64,000 nt of DNA from Watersipora subatra (Eukaryota > Bryozoa > Gymnolaemata > Cheilostomatida > Watersiporidae), in NCBI RefSeq assembly GCF_963576615.1, contig NC_088711.1, positions 7,930,869 through 7,994,868 of the forward strand, written 5' to 3'. Below are positions 13,901 to 28,900 of the stretch, in pieces. Both the position numbers and the translations under genes were made by a program. The notes beneath the pieces are model-generated. The model saw only the letters and a program-made list of their open reading frames with translations, did not search any database and was not told where the DNA came from. Within the stretch, counting starts at the first letter, position 1. The number at the start of each line of letters is the position of its first letter.

Positions 13901-16900
13901 AGAATTTGGGTAGAAATTGCTATTAATGGATAAAACAAAGCTATATTATTATTCACCAGGCTTCTGGACACTTTTGGCTTCTTTAATAACAAGGAATGAC
14001 TGTTTGGTCTTGATGTGAAAATATAGCTAAGATGCAATGTAAATTACAAAAAAAGAGGGAAGTGAAATGAGTATGAAACAAAATAGTTGTGTTTTGGAGC
14101 AGGTGCGAGACATCTACAGCGCAGCCACACCAGTGCTGCTTATAAGGTTCCTTGGCACGTCACCAGATAGCTCAACCATCCAACCGCTGCTGCACAGTCT
14201 CTGTGTACAAATCAGCTATCTCTATGACCAGCCTCTCGATGACATTCCTAGTGACTTGGTGTTGCTTCAGGTACCTTTTCTTCCTTCTAACCTTGTACTA
14301 GCTAGTAATACATGTAGATGCCTTTCATTTTAAATGACCTGATGTTACTGTATCATCTCTTCCATCTATCGATGTACTAATAGCTGCCTTCCCTTTTAAA
14401 TGACCTGATGTTACTGTATCATCTCTTCCATCTATCGTTGTACTAATAGCTGCCTTCCCTTTTAAATGACCTGGTGTTACTGTATCATCTCTTCCAAAAA
14501 CCATTCTAATTGACTCGGTGTTACTCCTGGTGTTTTTCTCACAAAATTCACAAAGGAAGAAATTAAATTTTATGATCCTACATCAGTGACATTTAAGTCA
14601 TCATTCGTTGCCTAAGACAAAGAGAAGTTGTTTCCCAGTTCTCAGAATCTTGTCTATTCATCCTTTAATATTTACTAAAAGCTACTTGACAGATGTGTCT
14701 TACTGCATACAAGCACAGTAGACTTCTTGGGTTGTGTCTATATGTTTATCTATAATAAGACGGGCAGTTGGTTTTCTCTATATTTTCATGCTGAGTGTAT
14801 GGCTTGACACGCTGGCACAACCACCTGCTACCACCTGCTCTACAGGTTCTATGATGCTATGGGTCACATTCATTTTGCAGGGTTACTTTAAGAAGTTGCT
14901 TTCCTGCGCAACAGAAGAGTCACCAATGGTCATTTTTCTTGATTCTCTCGACCAGATATCTCCAGCAGACGGTGCACACAGCCTCATGTGGCTGCCGACT
15001 CGCTTGCCTCCCCATGTCAAGTTTGTTGTTTCTAGTCTCCCCCTTCTCTATGGTGTCCTTGACACTCTTTTCAAGCTAATACCAAACCCCGACAACAGGA
15101 TTGAGATCACACCACTAGGTATATGTCAATATCTTTTGAATATTCTACAAATATCCAAGTTTGTAGGTTCACTTCATTTATGTGTTTTATGTAAGTATAT
15201 GCTAGAAAAATTCTGCATGTGTAGATCTAAATTCTTTCACACATTGTGACAGATGTATTTTCTAGCTACACAGGTGTCATATGCAGTTCTACCACTTGTG
15301 GTGTTTTTGTTTTGTGGTTGAAACTGTAATAAAAATATCTGCTTTTCAACAGCTCATGAACAGTGCAGCTGGTAAAAATTTAAAAAATTTTCTTGGTAAA
15401 ATACTATTAAAAAGTAATACAGAATCAAAATCGTGTGCTATATATACAAGTCAAACAATTCGTTGTGCTATACAAGGTGTATGTTTCAAAGGAATTGACA
15501 TGTTCATGTTCATTAACATTGTAACATGTTCATGTATATGATATAAGAAATAAAGGACTTCCATAATTTTACAAAACTGTTACTTTATTAGAGAGAATAT
15601 ACTGCACAATAATTGTCTAATGTAAAACTAAATAAAACTGTGTCTCCTTTAAAATGTTCTAAACTAATACATTCAGTTTAAGATGCAACCATCAAATTAG
15701 CCCATGAAAATTATGAGTTTAGTCCAATAATAAAAGTGTACTAATTATAAGCAGATATAAAGTATGAATCATCCAACAAGGATTAAAATTATCATATACC
15801 TAAATTGGTTGGGCAGGTCTTGACATGGGTACAAAAATCAATGGGGTACAAAGACATCAAATTTTAATAAAAGCAGGATTACATGTAAATGACCTACTAA
15901 CATTTTTATTATACGGTACTAAAAATCATAAACAATCAATAAACATAAACATAAACATAAAACAATTAATAATTATTCAAGCCTTGAACTTTATATAAAC
16001 GTACATAATCTACCTTATATAGTCTACCTTGTACAATATATCATATATAGTTCGCTGTATACAAACTGGCATATACATGTATAGTCTGTCTTATATAATT
16101 TACCTTATATTTTCACGTATTTGTTACACATTGTGGCTACTTCAGGTGCTGACCTTGGAGGCAATATTATAAAGGCATGGTTAGAGAGAAAGCAGAGAGA
16201 CGTTTCACCAGAACAGTGGAATATTGTTAATTCTGCCATATCTAAGTGCAATCTTCCACTCTACGTAAAATTGGTATACCTGAGTATAGCTGTTATCTGT
16301 ATGTGAAGGTGTTATGCTTGTTTTAAGTACATATGTCTACATTAAATTCATGTTTTTATGACAGTTTCATACACTTATGTTCAAGCAGTTTTTGTACAAA
16401 GTTGAGTTGTCTATACCTCAATACAACTTTCAGCACAGTTAAGTTTTAATGGGGATGGTTTTTAGAAAATATTCATTTTTATAAAAACCGCTTAAAATCA
16501 CCTCTTGCCCACACTATCTTTACCATGTGAAAAATAAAAACTCTTAACTTGCCCTTGGCGTGTTATGTTGGTGGCACGGTGTGGCTAGTTCGAATCCTCA
16601 TTTTTAGCCTTCGTCTGACTTTTATGCTGCTGTATTAGGCTCATACTAATTATATACATATTAAAGTGAACTAGTACAGCAGGGTTTGCTGAACCTATAA
16701 GTATAGTTTTCCTGTTCATTTCCATCATGTGTTCTTAAATAAAGGAGTTCTATATTGTGTAGGTGTTTGATGAGATCTGCAGGTGGAGATCATACAGCAA
16801 GCCTCAAGAAACAACACTTTCTCATTCTATTCATGAGATTATCAACAAACTGTTTGAACGAATCGAGAACTCACATGGAAAGACTCTTGTATCCAGAGCA

Positions 16901-19900
16901 CTCGGTAAGCACACTAAAGAGAAGACTCTGGTATTTAAAGCGTTTGTAAGCACCTAGAAGGGAAGAAACTGGTATACGAGGCCTTTGTAGACACAGTAAA
17001 CCTCTTGTATCTAAAGTTATTGCTGAATACATGCATATAACATGTGATAACTCAAGTATTTCAAAAACAAGTAGTCGGCCTCTTTTATGTATTGATTTGC
17101 TAGCAAACATATTTTGTAACACACTTCAAGTAATTTGAAAAAAATGCTCCTTATCATGAATGAATATTGTTGAGAGACCGTGGTTACCTGCTATTGGATC
17201 ACATGCTTGAGGAGACGCATTGAAAAACAACCATGTGATACTTTTACTAATCATGTTACAATTCGTGAAATCATAAAAATGTGTTAATATTAATTGTCAT
17301 ATTTTTTCTATTTCACCTTCTGTGTCCGGTTTTGCTTGCAGACGACTGTTTCTGATTTAAATAAGTTTACTCAACGATATCGCTCATATTGTCCATCACA
17401 TATGGACATCGTCGAAACTAAGTAACTCATACGTATACCTTACATATTACTCGACACGATGACGTGTTGTTCGACAGATGTTGGTATTTAGCTGCATTAC
17501 AGGTCTGTAGCATTTCTGTTTGAATTTTGTTTTTTGTTCCCCACATACTTCTAAAAGCCCTATTAGGCCATATTCAGGTGCAAAAATATTTTAGCACTAC
17601 CTTGCGTAACGAAGTCATTTCCGCAGAGTTATCAGTTTTCAGAATTTGCTCCTCTAGAACTAAAGATTACACAAATGTTTGATCAAGACTCAGCATGCTA
17701 AGACTTTGGCGTAGACTTGTGTTTTATTGGCTACAAATGCTAGCCGCAGTTCTTCAATGCTTCATCAGAGCGGGTCATATTGCCGGAATGACGATCTCTC
17801 ACTAGTAGATCTCTGATCTGAAACATTCAGTATGAATGTACTACTGAACATTTTAGTAGTAAATTTATACTGTCAGTGATAGCATTTAATAGATCGAATT
17901 TGTTTAATAAATTTTTATTATACGTACTCAAGTCTCTGTCACCATCAGCTAAATTGCAGCCAAAGTAAACCGAGTTAAATGCGTAAAATCTAAACATCCT
18001 CACCTAAAACACTAGTCTCATTAGGGTTTGAGTTCTTAGGCACTGAAAGTACCTTCACTTTCTCTCACCAGACTGAGTCTACCTTTGCCACCGGTGTAGG
18101 AAGTGGCTGAAGCAGTCCTCGATTCGGTCCATTATGACTGGCTTTCCTCACCCTTCTCTTTAGCCTCAATCTCCTCAAACTAACTTACCACACGACCAGC
18201 ACTCGTTACACTCTTCTTCTGAGGCCATGTGTCAGGCTGTCACACTCTAACCACTCAGTTGCGTGATCACACAGATCTCTTGTGCTATTTACAGGGGAAG
18301 CACTATTGGCCTCATGAGTATTACCACTCATCACTGTGGTGCTAGTTATTGCATCACTGTGTTTTCCAATGTCGCTATCAGCTTTAGTCATCATTCTCTT
18401 CCTCAGCCGTAACCGGGGCTCTATTTCTTTTACCGGCCTTGCAACCGGCCAATGCATAGGTGAACACAGCCAACTGTCATAGTAACCTACCTGTACACCG
18501 TCAGATCGCCCATTCATCACAATTTTTTTATCTTTCAGGACCATAACTACCCATATTGATGAAGCGATTAGTGTTATTTACAACAAAGTGACAAACACCA
18601 GTATACATAACCATGTAAACTGAAAGCTCATGATTGTCACTTTCTCTTTTATCTCAAGCCAGCTTCATTGGTTTCAGAATCTGGAATGATAATTAATTTT
18701 TTCCATATTTTTTTCTGTTGCTACTTTTATGTCAGCACATGGTTGGCCATCGCTCTCCTTTTCAATGGTGCAGGCAACCATTTCAATGCCAAGGCCGTGC
18801 ATCTAGCTGTCACATTCTAACCACTCTGTTGCATGATCACATGACTCTCACATGACTCTCACATGTATCTAGCTGTCACATTCTAACCACTCTGTAGCAT
18901 GATCACATGACCCTCTAGCTCTATTAACAAGAGGCTGCAAGATCTCTTTACATTTCTGGCAGTCACATTTTGAAGGCTACTTTCCTTTTCAGCACCTAAG
19001 AGCAATACTCTATACTGCAAGTTAGAATTTCTGCCTGCATATTCATCTCATTGTAACCAGTATTTGAACTCACCGACAGTATTGCCAATTCTGGTGCTTC
19101 AACCATCTCTTCGTCAAACTCACTCTGGTTTAAATGCTGTCTTGTGTTTCTAATCATTGTCTGTCAATTTAACCCTTTTATTTCCTTGATGCTCAGCAAA
19201 TTCTTCTGTCCCTTTATGCGCACACACCTGCGTGTGTGTGTCATGAACATGACATGTGTCCCTTTATGCACACACACCGTGGTCTTCAATATACTGTATG
19301 GTTCCTTCATAGCTACCTTGACTACACCAAATAACTCCAAATTCTGCCATTAGTTCCCCTTACGATTTGAGTTGGGTGGTGAAACTTCCTGCATAGTTTT
19401 TTGCATATTTCTTCCATAACAGAAGAAATGTCAGATTTTGCATCAAGTATAAACAGTACCTTTTTCTATCTACGTCTGCAGTCTATGCGAAGATCCACAT
19501 TTTCACGCTTTTTGGCAATTGAATGCATGGACCTCACCTGAGGGGAGAGCTTCTTCACATGCCCCTATCACAAGGCTTATTGGCATACATCATAGAGCGT
19601 TTCATGCAATCGCAACCCATATTCTCTATGGATTTATGCTAATAGCAACTGAAAAACAGGACAAAATGATTTTTATGAATTTTATCACTGCCGCCATAGC
19701 GCATACTTTCTAGTAATTTCCCATAGGATTTCCTGAGATATAGTGTATCATCACTTTTCCTGCACTATTCAGGTTTCTACGCTTGTTAGAGTTGCTAGAA
19801 TGGCTGCCAACCGCTTATCACTTCTGTGTTTTTTGCAACAACATGAACTGCTAATAAATGTTTTAACATCATAAAGAGAACCTCAGTGCTTACTAAAAAT

Positions 19901-22900
19901 TTAATAAAAATCGTTCCCACATTTCTTCTTTTCATTAAAAAATCTGTTTTTGCCCTGTGTACCAAGCTCCCTGATCCTCAAATTAGTGCTCTAAAAGTTT
20001 CTCCCAAACACATCTAATCCAAATTTATTTTTGCATGAATTCCATTTTTTTAGATGGTCTTTCAATCTATTAACTGTATATAACAAAGAACATGTTCTTT
20101 TGTCATCATTATTTGCTATGAAGTTCACTCTTCTTCTGAGGTCTTCGACACTCATTAGCTAGTGAAGTTTAGTTTCTCCTTCAGTCAGACAAGTAGCGTC
20201 TAACTTCAATGTTTTGACAGATACCAGCATCAACTTCATTACTTTTATTCCTATTAAAATTTTAAAACTTATTAGCCAGTTCTCCCATGACCTTTTCACA
20301 TAACCGCTGTCCAACTTAGATAAGAGAAAGTCATTAAAGTTAAACGTTATGCACTGTGTTTCTATGACGCTCATGATGAGCCAATCTGCAAGTTAGCCGC
20401 ATCATGGAAATGGCATGAATCCGCAAGTTAAGCGCGTTTTGTTATTCGCAAAACTTTATCAAACCCACCATGCTCGCGAATAATGGAAACAGCACTTGTG
20501 AATGAAGCGCATTAAAATACCGCGCCATCTATTCAATTTTAAAAACTTTCAAAACTTCCGCTCGTCCTTTTTCGATTGAGTTTCACATGTTTGCATCGAT
20601 AACATGTGTGTCGCTAACTGTGTCACAAATTATTAACTTATAGCGTGCAATTCCTCACCTTTTTTCAACAAGGCGCATCATGCGAATGTCTATAGAAACA
20701 CAAAATTTGCATGATGTGCACAGAATTTGCATGATAAACACATGATGCGCGTCATGAAAACAGTTATTATTAGTGCACAGCCACATAGCTCCACTCAGCC
20801 TCACTGACTTTAAAAGAAAACCTTAAAAACACCACAGCACTAAGTACACACAAAATACTTACAAGGCTTGAAAACCTGCAGTATATACTAAAACATCACA
20901 TGTAACATGGCACAAAACGCTCAAGCACAGCACTTTAATAAGTACAAAGAGGTGAGTGAACCTGCGAGCTGTGCCATATTCTATAACATCCTTCTCAGAC
21001 AAGCAGACAAACACTGTTTTGCAAAAGCAATTACATTTTTTGGTATGCTTCAGCTTCGCGCTTCCTTCACTACACAATCAATATTTTACTTCTGTGTTCA
21101 AAGTTTTTACAATGCCATACAGCCCTACTCACAATTGCAGGTCTCTTTTTAAATGCTATGGTAACCCTAGAGCCCTCACTAAACCAGCCAATGAAAGTTG
21201 TGATTATCGATGACAACTCATTCACTGTTTCCATGACACGCATGAAGCGCATCACGCGGATTCGGAGTTGTGTGCACGTTGCATTACCGTGTGAATTAAG
21301 TGTGTCTATGCACTATGTTTCCATGATGGGCATGTTTCACAAATTTGAGCCAATCCGCGAGTTAACAGCATCATGGAAATGGCATACATCCGCAAGATAA
21401 GCGACTTTTGCGATTCGCAAAACTTTATCGAGTCCATCATGCTTGCAAATAATGGAAACATTATACATTTGCACATATGAAAATAGCAAAGTTGGAAGTG
21501 TACTTATGAGCAAACTGGCTATTTGTTGCTATCTTTAGAAATTACAGTATGAAGACCTTCAGTCCAGCAGTCTCTGATTATTTGGCTTCTTTTTAGTTCT
21601 CTGAACAGATGAGATGGTCTGTTGTCATGCAACACCAGAGAGTTTTGTTTAAGCTGCAGCTTTTTTAGCTAATACATACCTGTACGTTACTTGTACGTTA
21701 CCTGTATGTTACTTGTACATTACCTGTACGTTACCTGTACGTTACATGTACGTTACTTGTACGTTACCTGTATGTTACTTGTACCAGTCTAAAAGACCAT
21801 TATAATAATACTTTACTGTTGAATAAATAGAACTTATTATTCCATTTTCATAATCATACTACAGTAGACCCCCACCATACCGCATTAATTCGTTCTGGTG
21901 TTGGCGTCGTAAGGGCATCTTAATGTCGTATACAGAGGTATAGAAACCCATAGTGAATATCTAACGCAAACACCCCTGGTAAAAATCATCAAAATCTAAT
22001 ATACATACTATGCATATTAATAGTTAGTAACAAAATAGTATATTAACCTTAGTAACTATAGTAATGTTAGTGTATTTAGTGATTTTATTATCTGCTTATG
22101 ATTATTGTTATGATTCTTACTTATTCCTTTAACATCGTTATCAGTCTTAGAACCCTAACAAATCTAAGTTATAACGTCATAAGTTTTAACATTGTAACCT
22201 GGGATACACTGTACTCACAAGTTTTGAAAACTAGTATTATCTATGTTCAAAAGTCGACATTTGAGCATCTTGCCAAATTAACGATAAGCTGCCCCCTTGA
22301 CGAAGTCTGCAGTTGGCAGAAGACTCAATATAAACAATTGTGTTAGATCAGCATCTTTACATAGTAAAATCTTTTGAGGCTATAGCCATAATATAATCAT
22401 ATAATAATATATAACATATACAATAATATAATGATTATATATCCTGTAAAAACCTGAGATGTGTGAGAGTGGGAAGAAAGCATGCGGACTTGACCTTGAC
22501 TTGACCTCACTTATATAGGTTTAGCATTTCGACTCCAAAATGCCAATCTATTGCATAATATATCGCTACAAGTGTACCATTGTACCAGAGTACCAGTGTA
22601 CCAGAGCTCAAGGGACGTCTCCCAGCGCTATTAACATGACAGAAGTGAAATCCAGTGACCTTAGCATTAGCAAGGGGAGATGAGACAAAAACCAGTTGCT
22701 GTATTAATTCACTGTTTTTGCGGTTTTCCTTGGCCAACATACAGCAAAGTCTGTGCAAAATTTATGTATGCTGGTGTCTCATAAACATAGTTAGTCTGTC
22801 GTTTCTCAACAGGTTACATAACAGCCTCCAAATCTGGCCTTTCCGAAGCAGAGCTAGAGGACCTTCTCTCTCTTGATGAGAAGGTATTAAACGATGTTTT

Positions 22901-25900
22901 TCAGTACCATATACCACCCGTGCGAAGGATTCCTCCCTTACTCTGGACGAGAATCAGGAACGACCTACCAGGTATCTATTCTATATCCCCTCCTGTATTC
23001 CGAGTTCCTTCCAATCTATTCAACACTGTATAAACCCATTACTTTTTTGACAGGCCCATTGTCCTTCATTTCGGCTAGTCTTTGCATGATATTTTTTAAA
23101 CAGTGATTGTCAACTCTTTTTTCTTTTTTATGCGGTACTCATTGTAAGTGCTTACAACTGAGTAGTGATCACAATTTTAGCTGCTAAAAATCTCAGGGTT
23201 TGTTGTCCATAATTGCTGTTGGTAGAACTGAAAATTAGAAACACATCTTGTGAATCCAAAGAACAACAAGATGCTAACTCCTGCTAGTGGAATTTTAAAA
23301 AGTACGCTCATCGAATTCTCACCAGTCAGCGAGGCTGAAATATACAGACAAAAATTGTGTTTGTTAAAATATGACTGCTTTTCTGTTATTGTTATTGAAA
23401 CAGTAATACAAAACCACAAGACTTTAATTATGTTTTCTCAAGTGTTTATCTATTGCCTATGAAATACGATCATAATATAGCTGTGAGCACCTTATGTGTT
23501 TATTATATTATTATTATTATTATATATAGAACAAAGGACCTCAAATAGTAGTTTATATTCAATAACACAAGTTTTGAATTATCAACTTGCAAACCACTTT
23601 TAGATCGCTTGCTATGCTATCATAGTAAGGACTAGCTAGTACCTACATTCATCAAATGTGTTGAATTACCATTTTTTTCCTTTTTTTATACAAAAAATGA
23701 TTAAAAAACACAGATGTCAATATAAAACTGCTGAAGAGATGCCATTGCTATTGTCAACATATATGCCAACTGAATACAGTATGTTTTCAGTTATTGCTGA
23801 AAATAAGTTGTCTGATATTTATGTTGCACTAGAGATCTATTAGACACCATTCTTCCTTTAGTAACAACCTCTACTTGTTAAGATAATTGTTCATGAAGTC
23901 AAGTAGTAGTTACTTCCAGTTCTGTTACTCTTATATACACTGTATATTTGTACGCAGCTGCTACTCATGGAGATATTGGACCATCTATGTATGTACAGTG
24001 TAGGTATACACTGATGTCACCACTCAAGGGACACGCCCGTTTTCTGCTCTAATTCTCACCTGTGTTTGTAACCCGCTGCTCTCGGTCTAACCTCCTATAA
24101 TCACTTTACTGCCCCAGAAAGATCTTTCGTACCTTACTATACTAACAGGACTCTTACATTATTATAGGTAGTAACAGAGTTATACACAATTGTTCTGTAT
24201 AATCTGATATCACCATTGGCTTTAAACAGTTTTCTGCTGCTCCAACGTTCTAAACTGCAAAATTATTACATTGTTACAAGTAGTAACTCTACATATTATG
24301 TAACTACAAGTTGAAAGCAAGCATTGTCTAGTTGTAAGTTATGGAAACTCGTGTGATGAACACATTTTTGTTTATAACCTGTTGTGTAGTGTAAGTAATA
24401 GGGTGAAGACAATTAACTACGGGCAGCATTTAAAACAGACAGACCCTCCCTCTATATTTATATAAACTCTAACCCAGTCTTCAGCTTGTCAGTCAGCGTC
24501 CAAAGATGTCATATCAAGCTAAGTTGCACGCTATTGAGTGATGTGCTGTTGATAAGCGCTATCTTACCTGATTGCTAACTCTTTGATGCAAGCTAGACAG
24601 ATTCTAAGCTGTTTATGTCATGAGCTAGAGTTGTCTTTCCTTAAGTTGTTCTACAATAGTATACTGGTGCAGGGCTTCTGAACTGCGAGTATCACATATG
24701 AATTGTTTTGTATGTCAGTGAAGAAGATGAAGCTTGTAACCCTGCTTAATATTTCTAGTGATCTGCTTGTTTGCACGGTCTTTACGAATTGAGTTCTCTT
24801 TGCTCAGATGATGATGTTAAACTATTGAAGTAAGGTAAAATTAGTTGTGTTGTTGGTAGGTTACCTGACTGAAAGAGAAGCGGATGGTGTAAATGTAATC
24901 GACTGGTATCACAGACAGTTCATAGATGTGTGTAAGGAAAGATATTTCAGAAACTTGAATTTTCTCAATGAAATACATTCCAACATTGCCGAGTATTTTA
25001 TGGGTAAGTGAGATAAAATTTGCTAAATAGTTTGCTCAACTGTTGCAGTATCTGATGTTTATATTTTTACTAGTTGAAACAAAAGCCAGCCATTATTATA
25101 CTCACATAAACACTTCACAATTTATATACTTATGATTAAATTATTAAATTATGATTTATGTTATCTTTTGTACAATGTGATAACAGAAACCAAACTGAAA
25201 AAAACCATTTGTTGTTTGCTCCTTGTTGCGCAGGTCTGTGGGGAGGGGGCAGACCGAAGCCTTTTCAGTACTCCGAGTTACAGAGGTCAAGACTCGGGGT
25301 AGACAAGACTGGTGAGTCTGATAGGAAGGTTCCTCAGCAGCCCAATGTCTACTTTGACTCTCAAGGCAATGTATCCAGGTTTGCCATCAGCCATAATTTC
25401 TGTAGTATCATTTAAAGTTATAAATCCGGTGTATCACCAATATCACCGATGAAATGAATTATTATTTGTTATATACAAACTGTCGATTCTGAAAATCTGA
25501 TGCCCATAATCACTCTTATATGTACAAGCTAGGGCTGAAATCCTGGACAAGGAGGCAATTATTTTAATAGCTTTTACTATGACCTATCTATCAGCTAAAA
25601 TTCTGTGATTGGGATTATCAAACTTAGATTTGTGAACTGTCAAAATTATAACACATATATTATACACAGGCATTTTAATTAGACTTAAAATAAAAAGTTT
25701 TACTCATGTTGTAACCTGAAGATCAAAGACTCAATAATAAAACGAAGTCTCGATGAAATAATCACCTTCGTTTTCTACCCTCTGTCAGCATTGAATACAT
25801 GTAGATACCACATTAAATACTGCTTGCTCAATTATTATTAGATACAACTTGAGAAAGCTTTCGGAGTTGCCTCACCATCTGTTTCGCTCAAGTCGGTACG

Positions 25901-28900
25901 AAGATCTCTACACAGAGTGTCTGTTCAATTATGACTTTCTGCGCTCGAAGATAGCTAGCATGCCTCTACAGATGACACTCGCTGACTTTGAGGAGCTGCA
26001 GGAGAAGGTTTACGACAAGGACACAAAAATACTCGCTGACACGATAAGGCAAGAGATAAGTTGCCTTGAGATCTTAGAGTGTGTCTAACTTTTGTATAAT
26101 CTGATGTTAAAACAGCAAATAATTTAGCTATTTGGATCTCAAGTTAATCCGTTAACAATAAAGTGTACTACAAAAATTAAGAGTGGAGGTTTGGAGAAAG
26201 CTTACAGCAATAGAGCAACTACAGCAATAGAGCAATTACAGCAATAGAGCAATTACAGCAATAGAGCAATTACAGCAATAGAGCAATTACAGCAATAGAG
26301 CAGTCTTCACACTGACAGCCTCATCACTTTATTTATACGCGTGTCAACATTGCAACACGAACAATACCTATCAACTCTACAACTCTCGTCTACCCTACAA
26401 GTTGCTCCTATTTGCTCAACAACTCCCTTCGATCTAATTCACAGTATACACTTGTTTCAGGTTCAGCTACTCGTTACACTTTTATTTGTATGTTAGGATA
26501 AGCTTTCTCCGACGTATTTCTTTTTAAACTTGGTGTCTATGTTGTTCAGCAAAGACACAATAAATGTTCAACATAACCAATATTTGAAGTGACAACCCAA
26601 TCAAGCATAGAAGACAACTAGACACCTGTGAAAGTTTATGTTTTTTTCATAGTTGACTTTGTAAATAATATGTCAATTGTCTATAATATACCATTTTTGA
26701 ACAACCAGCCCTTAATACTGAAACGCAAAATTTGCAAATTCTTACTAAAAACTGAACTGGTGTTGTAAAACTATTAAATGACATGTTGTAGTTGGAGGTA
26801 TATGCCACTATGTGTATGCTGCTAATTCAGCGGTTTAAATGTGACATAAATTATTGTTTAATGTTTTTAGACTTTCTGCATCCATGTTGGCCCATTATCC
26901 AGACATGCTTGGTCCTCAGATCGTCGGACGTCTCCTACCCCTCTACTCATCTCATCCTAAGATTCGTAGTCTAATACAACAATGTGATGAAAAGGGTATA
27001 AACTTCTGTTCGCTGGTTCCTACCCATCACTGCTATCACACACCTGGTGGTCCGCTCCAGTACAGTTTGGAAGGCCATCCCTTTGCTCCCTATGGTAAAA
27101 TAAGGCCTCATTTTCCATTTGTTAAGTTAGTTACTCCTTGGTTTACCTAAGAGTAGATTTATACTTGATAGAGAAAATTTATGATTTAGATGTCTGTTGA
27201 AACGAGCTATGATTGGTCATGTTACCTAATCTTACGAGTATACACATACTAGCAGAATCCCTGGCATAGCACGGGCTTTAAAACAGCTTATAAACAGCGG
27301 CGGGTTATGCAGTTGCCATTGGCTAATTTGAGTAAGCTAGTATATCTATTATTAAACATATTAGTAAGAGCCGTTAGAGCAAGCTTTAGTGACGTTGCGC
27401 GTAACATAGAATCGCTATGCTGATATTAACCCAGATAATGACTATCGGTCCATGGAATTCATTATATCCCTTGTAGCTTAATAGGTTTAGCTTGTTGCCT
27501 TGTGAATGGGAAACCCTGAGATCAAATCATCTGCGATCCAGATTTTTTATTGCTAGATTTTAATAATTGGACACAGGGTTTCACATAAAGACAAAACGAC
27601 GAAGACTGAGATGTATCTATACAGATATTAAAAGCAGCTATTGGTTGGGTTTGTTACACTGAGTTTAAGGTGAAATTCATGATATTATTAGAATAAAACC
27701 GTGTAATCTATATTCATGAATCCCAGTTTGTTATTGTGTGTCTGTCTGTTAGTCTTGTGTAAACACTGCGCCTTTCCACGCATTCTGCCCGATTTTACCC
27801 AAATTTCACACTCCATGCCTTCTGCCAAGTCGGTAAAAACATTTGATTTCAAAACTCCACCCGGTTCCTGAGAACCAGGTGGAATTTTAAAACCTTAACT
27901 GTTTTACTACCAAATTAATTTTTTACCAGGGCATACATGTAAAAACATATTTGGTTAAACTTAATATTTAACTCCCGCATGTGTAAATTGTCATAAGTTT
28001 TGAACCACTAGTCTATAAAAATATTTTGGTACCAAATTATTCAGCATAAGATTCTACATCACCTGATGCCATGAAAAAGCCACAAATGTGTTGCAGAATG
28101 AGCTCAGACACTTTTTCGGCCATTTTCGCTACTATACTTGCATACTACAAGGACGGATATAAGTTAACCAACAAAGGAGTTCAGCACAACAACAGAGTAT
28201 TCTATACTGCTGAACACAAAATGAGAAATAAACGCTATCATTTTATTTCAATGGTGAAAAGTAACAACTGACAGCTGAGCATATCGTCAAACCCACCAGA
28301 TAGCTTGTATAATCTTCATTTCTCAATAAACGATCGCAGGTGTAACCTTGTTATGATTATTTATAATTATGAGCTGAATCATTTTGCTGTTTTCAAATAG
28401 ACAAGAAATGATATCATGTTTTCAGGCGTGTCTATAACGAGTGACATCAGATACGTTGTATCAGCTTCAAACAAGATCATCATATTTGATCTGTATACCG
28501 GAGAGGTAGTTCGTACGATCAACCCGAGTATCGATGGAATTGTAACTTGCCTTAGCATCACTCCGAATGACAAGTACTGCGTGTGCACGACCTCGTTCAA
28601 CCATGTCATCATTTGTAACATTCATACAGGAGACTTTCAGGTGCTGCAACCCGAAGTTGAGAAAGATGAGGCCCTTATAGGTAGGGAAAATATTGTGAAT
28701 GTTCAGTTGAAGATGCTATTTCTTCATTTACTACGAGACTTGAGGTTAAAAATATGGATACTAAAATTTATCTAATAAACTTTCATTTTGATGTAAATAA
28801 TGTCATAGTGTGAAACATTGAGCAGTATTAGAGAAAACTAATCATCTATTTCCTCTATGTTTATATTGTGTAGGGGTGTCGAGCTTGACACACGAGTTTG

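Noticed and set aside
16545-16625. tRNA gene suggested by ggctagttcgaatcc
   Set aside because: The B box is good, but no A box at proper spacing and no cloverleaf could be drawn.
18206-18544. 112-codon - strand frame in NWD intron 13
   Set aside because: No family resemblance, and local duplications overlap it.
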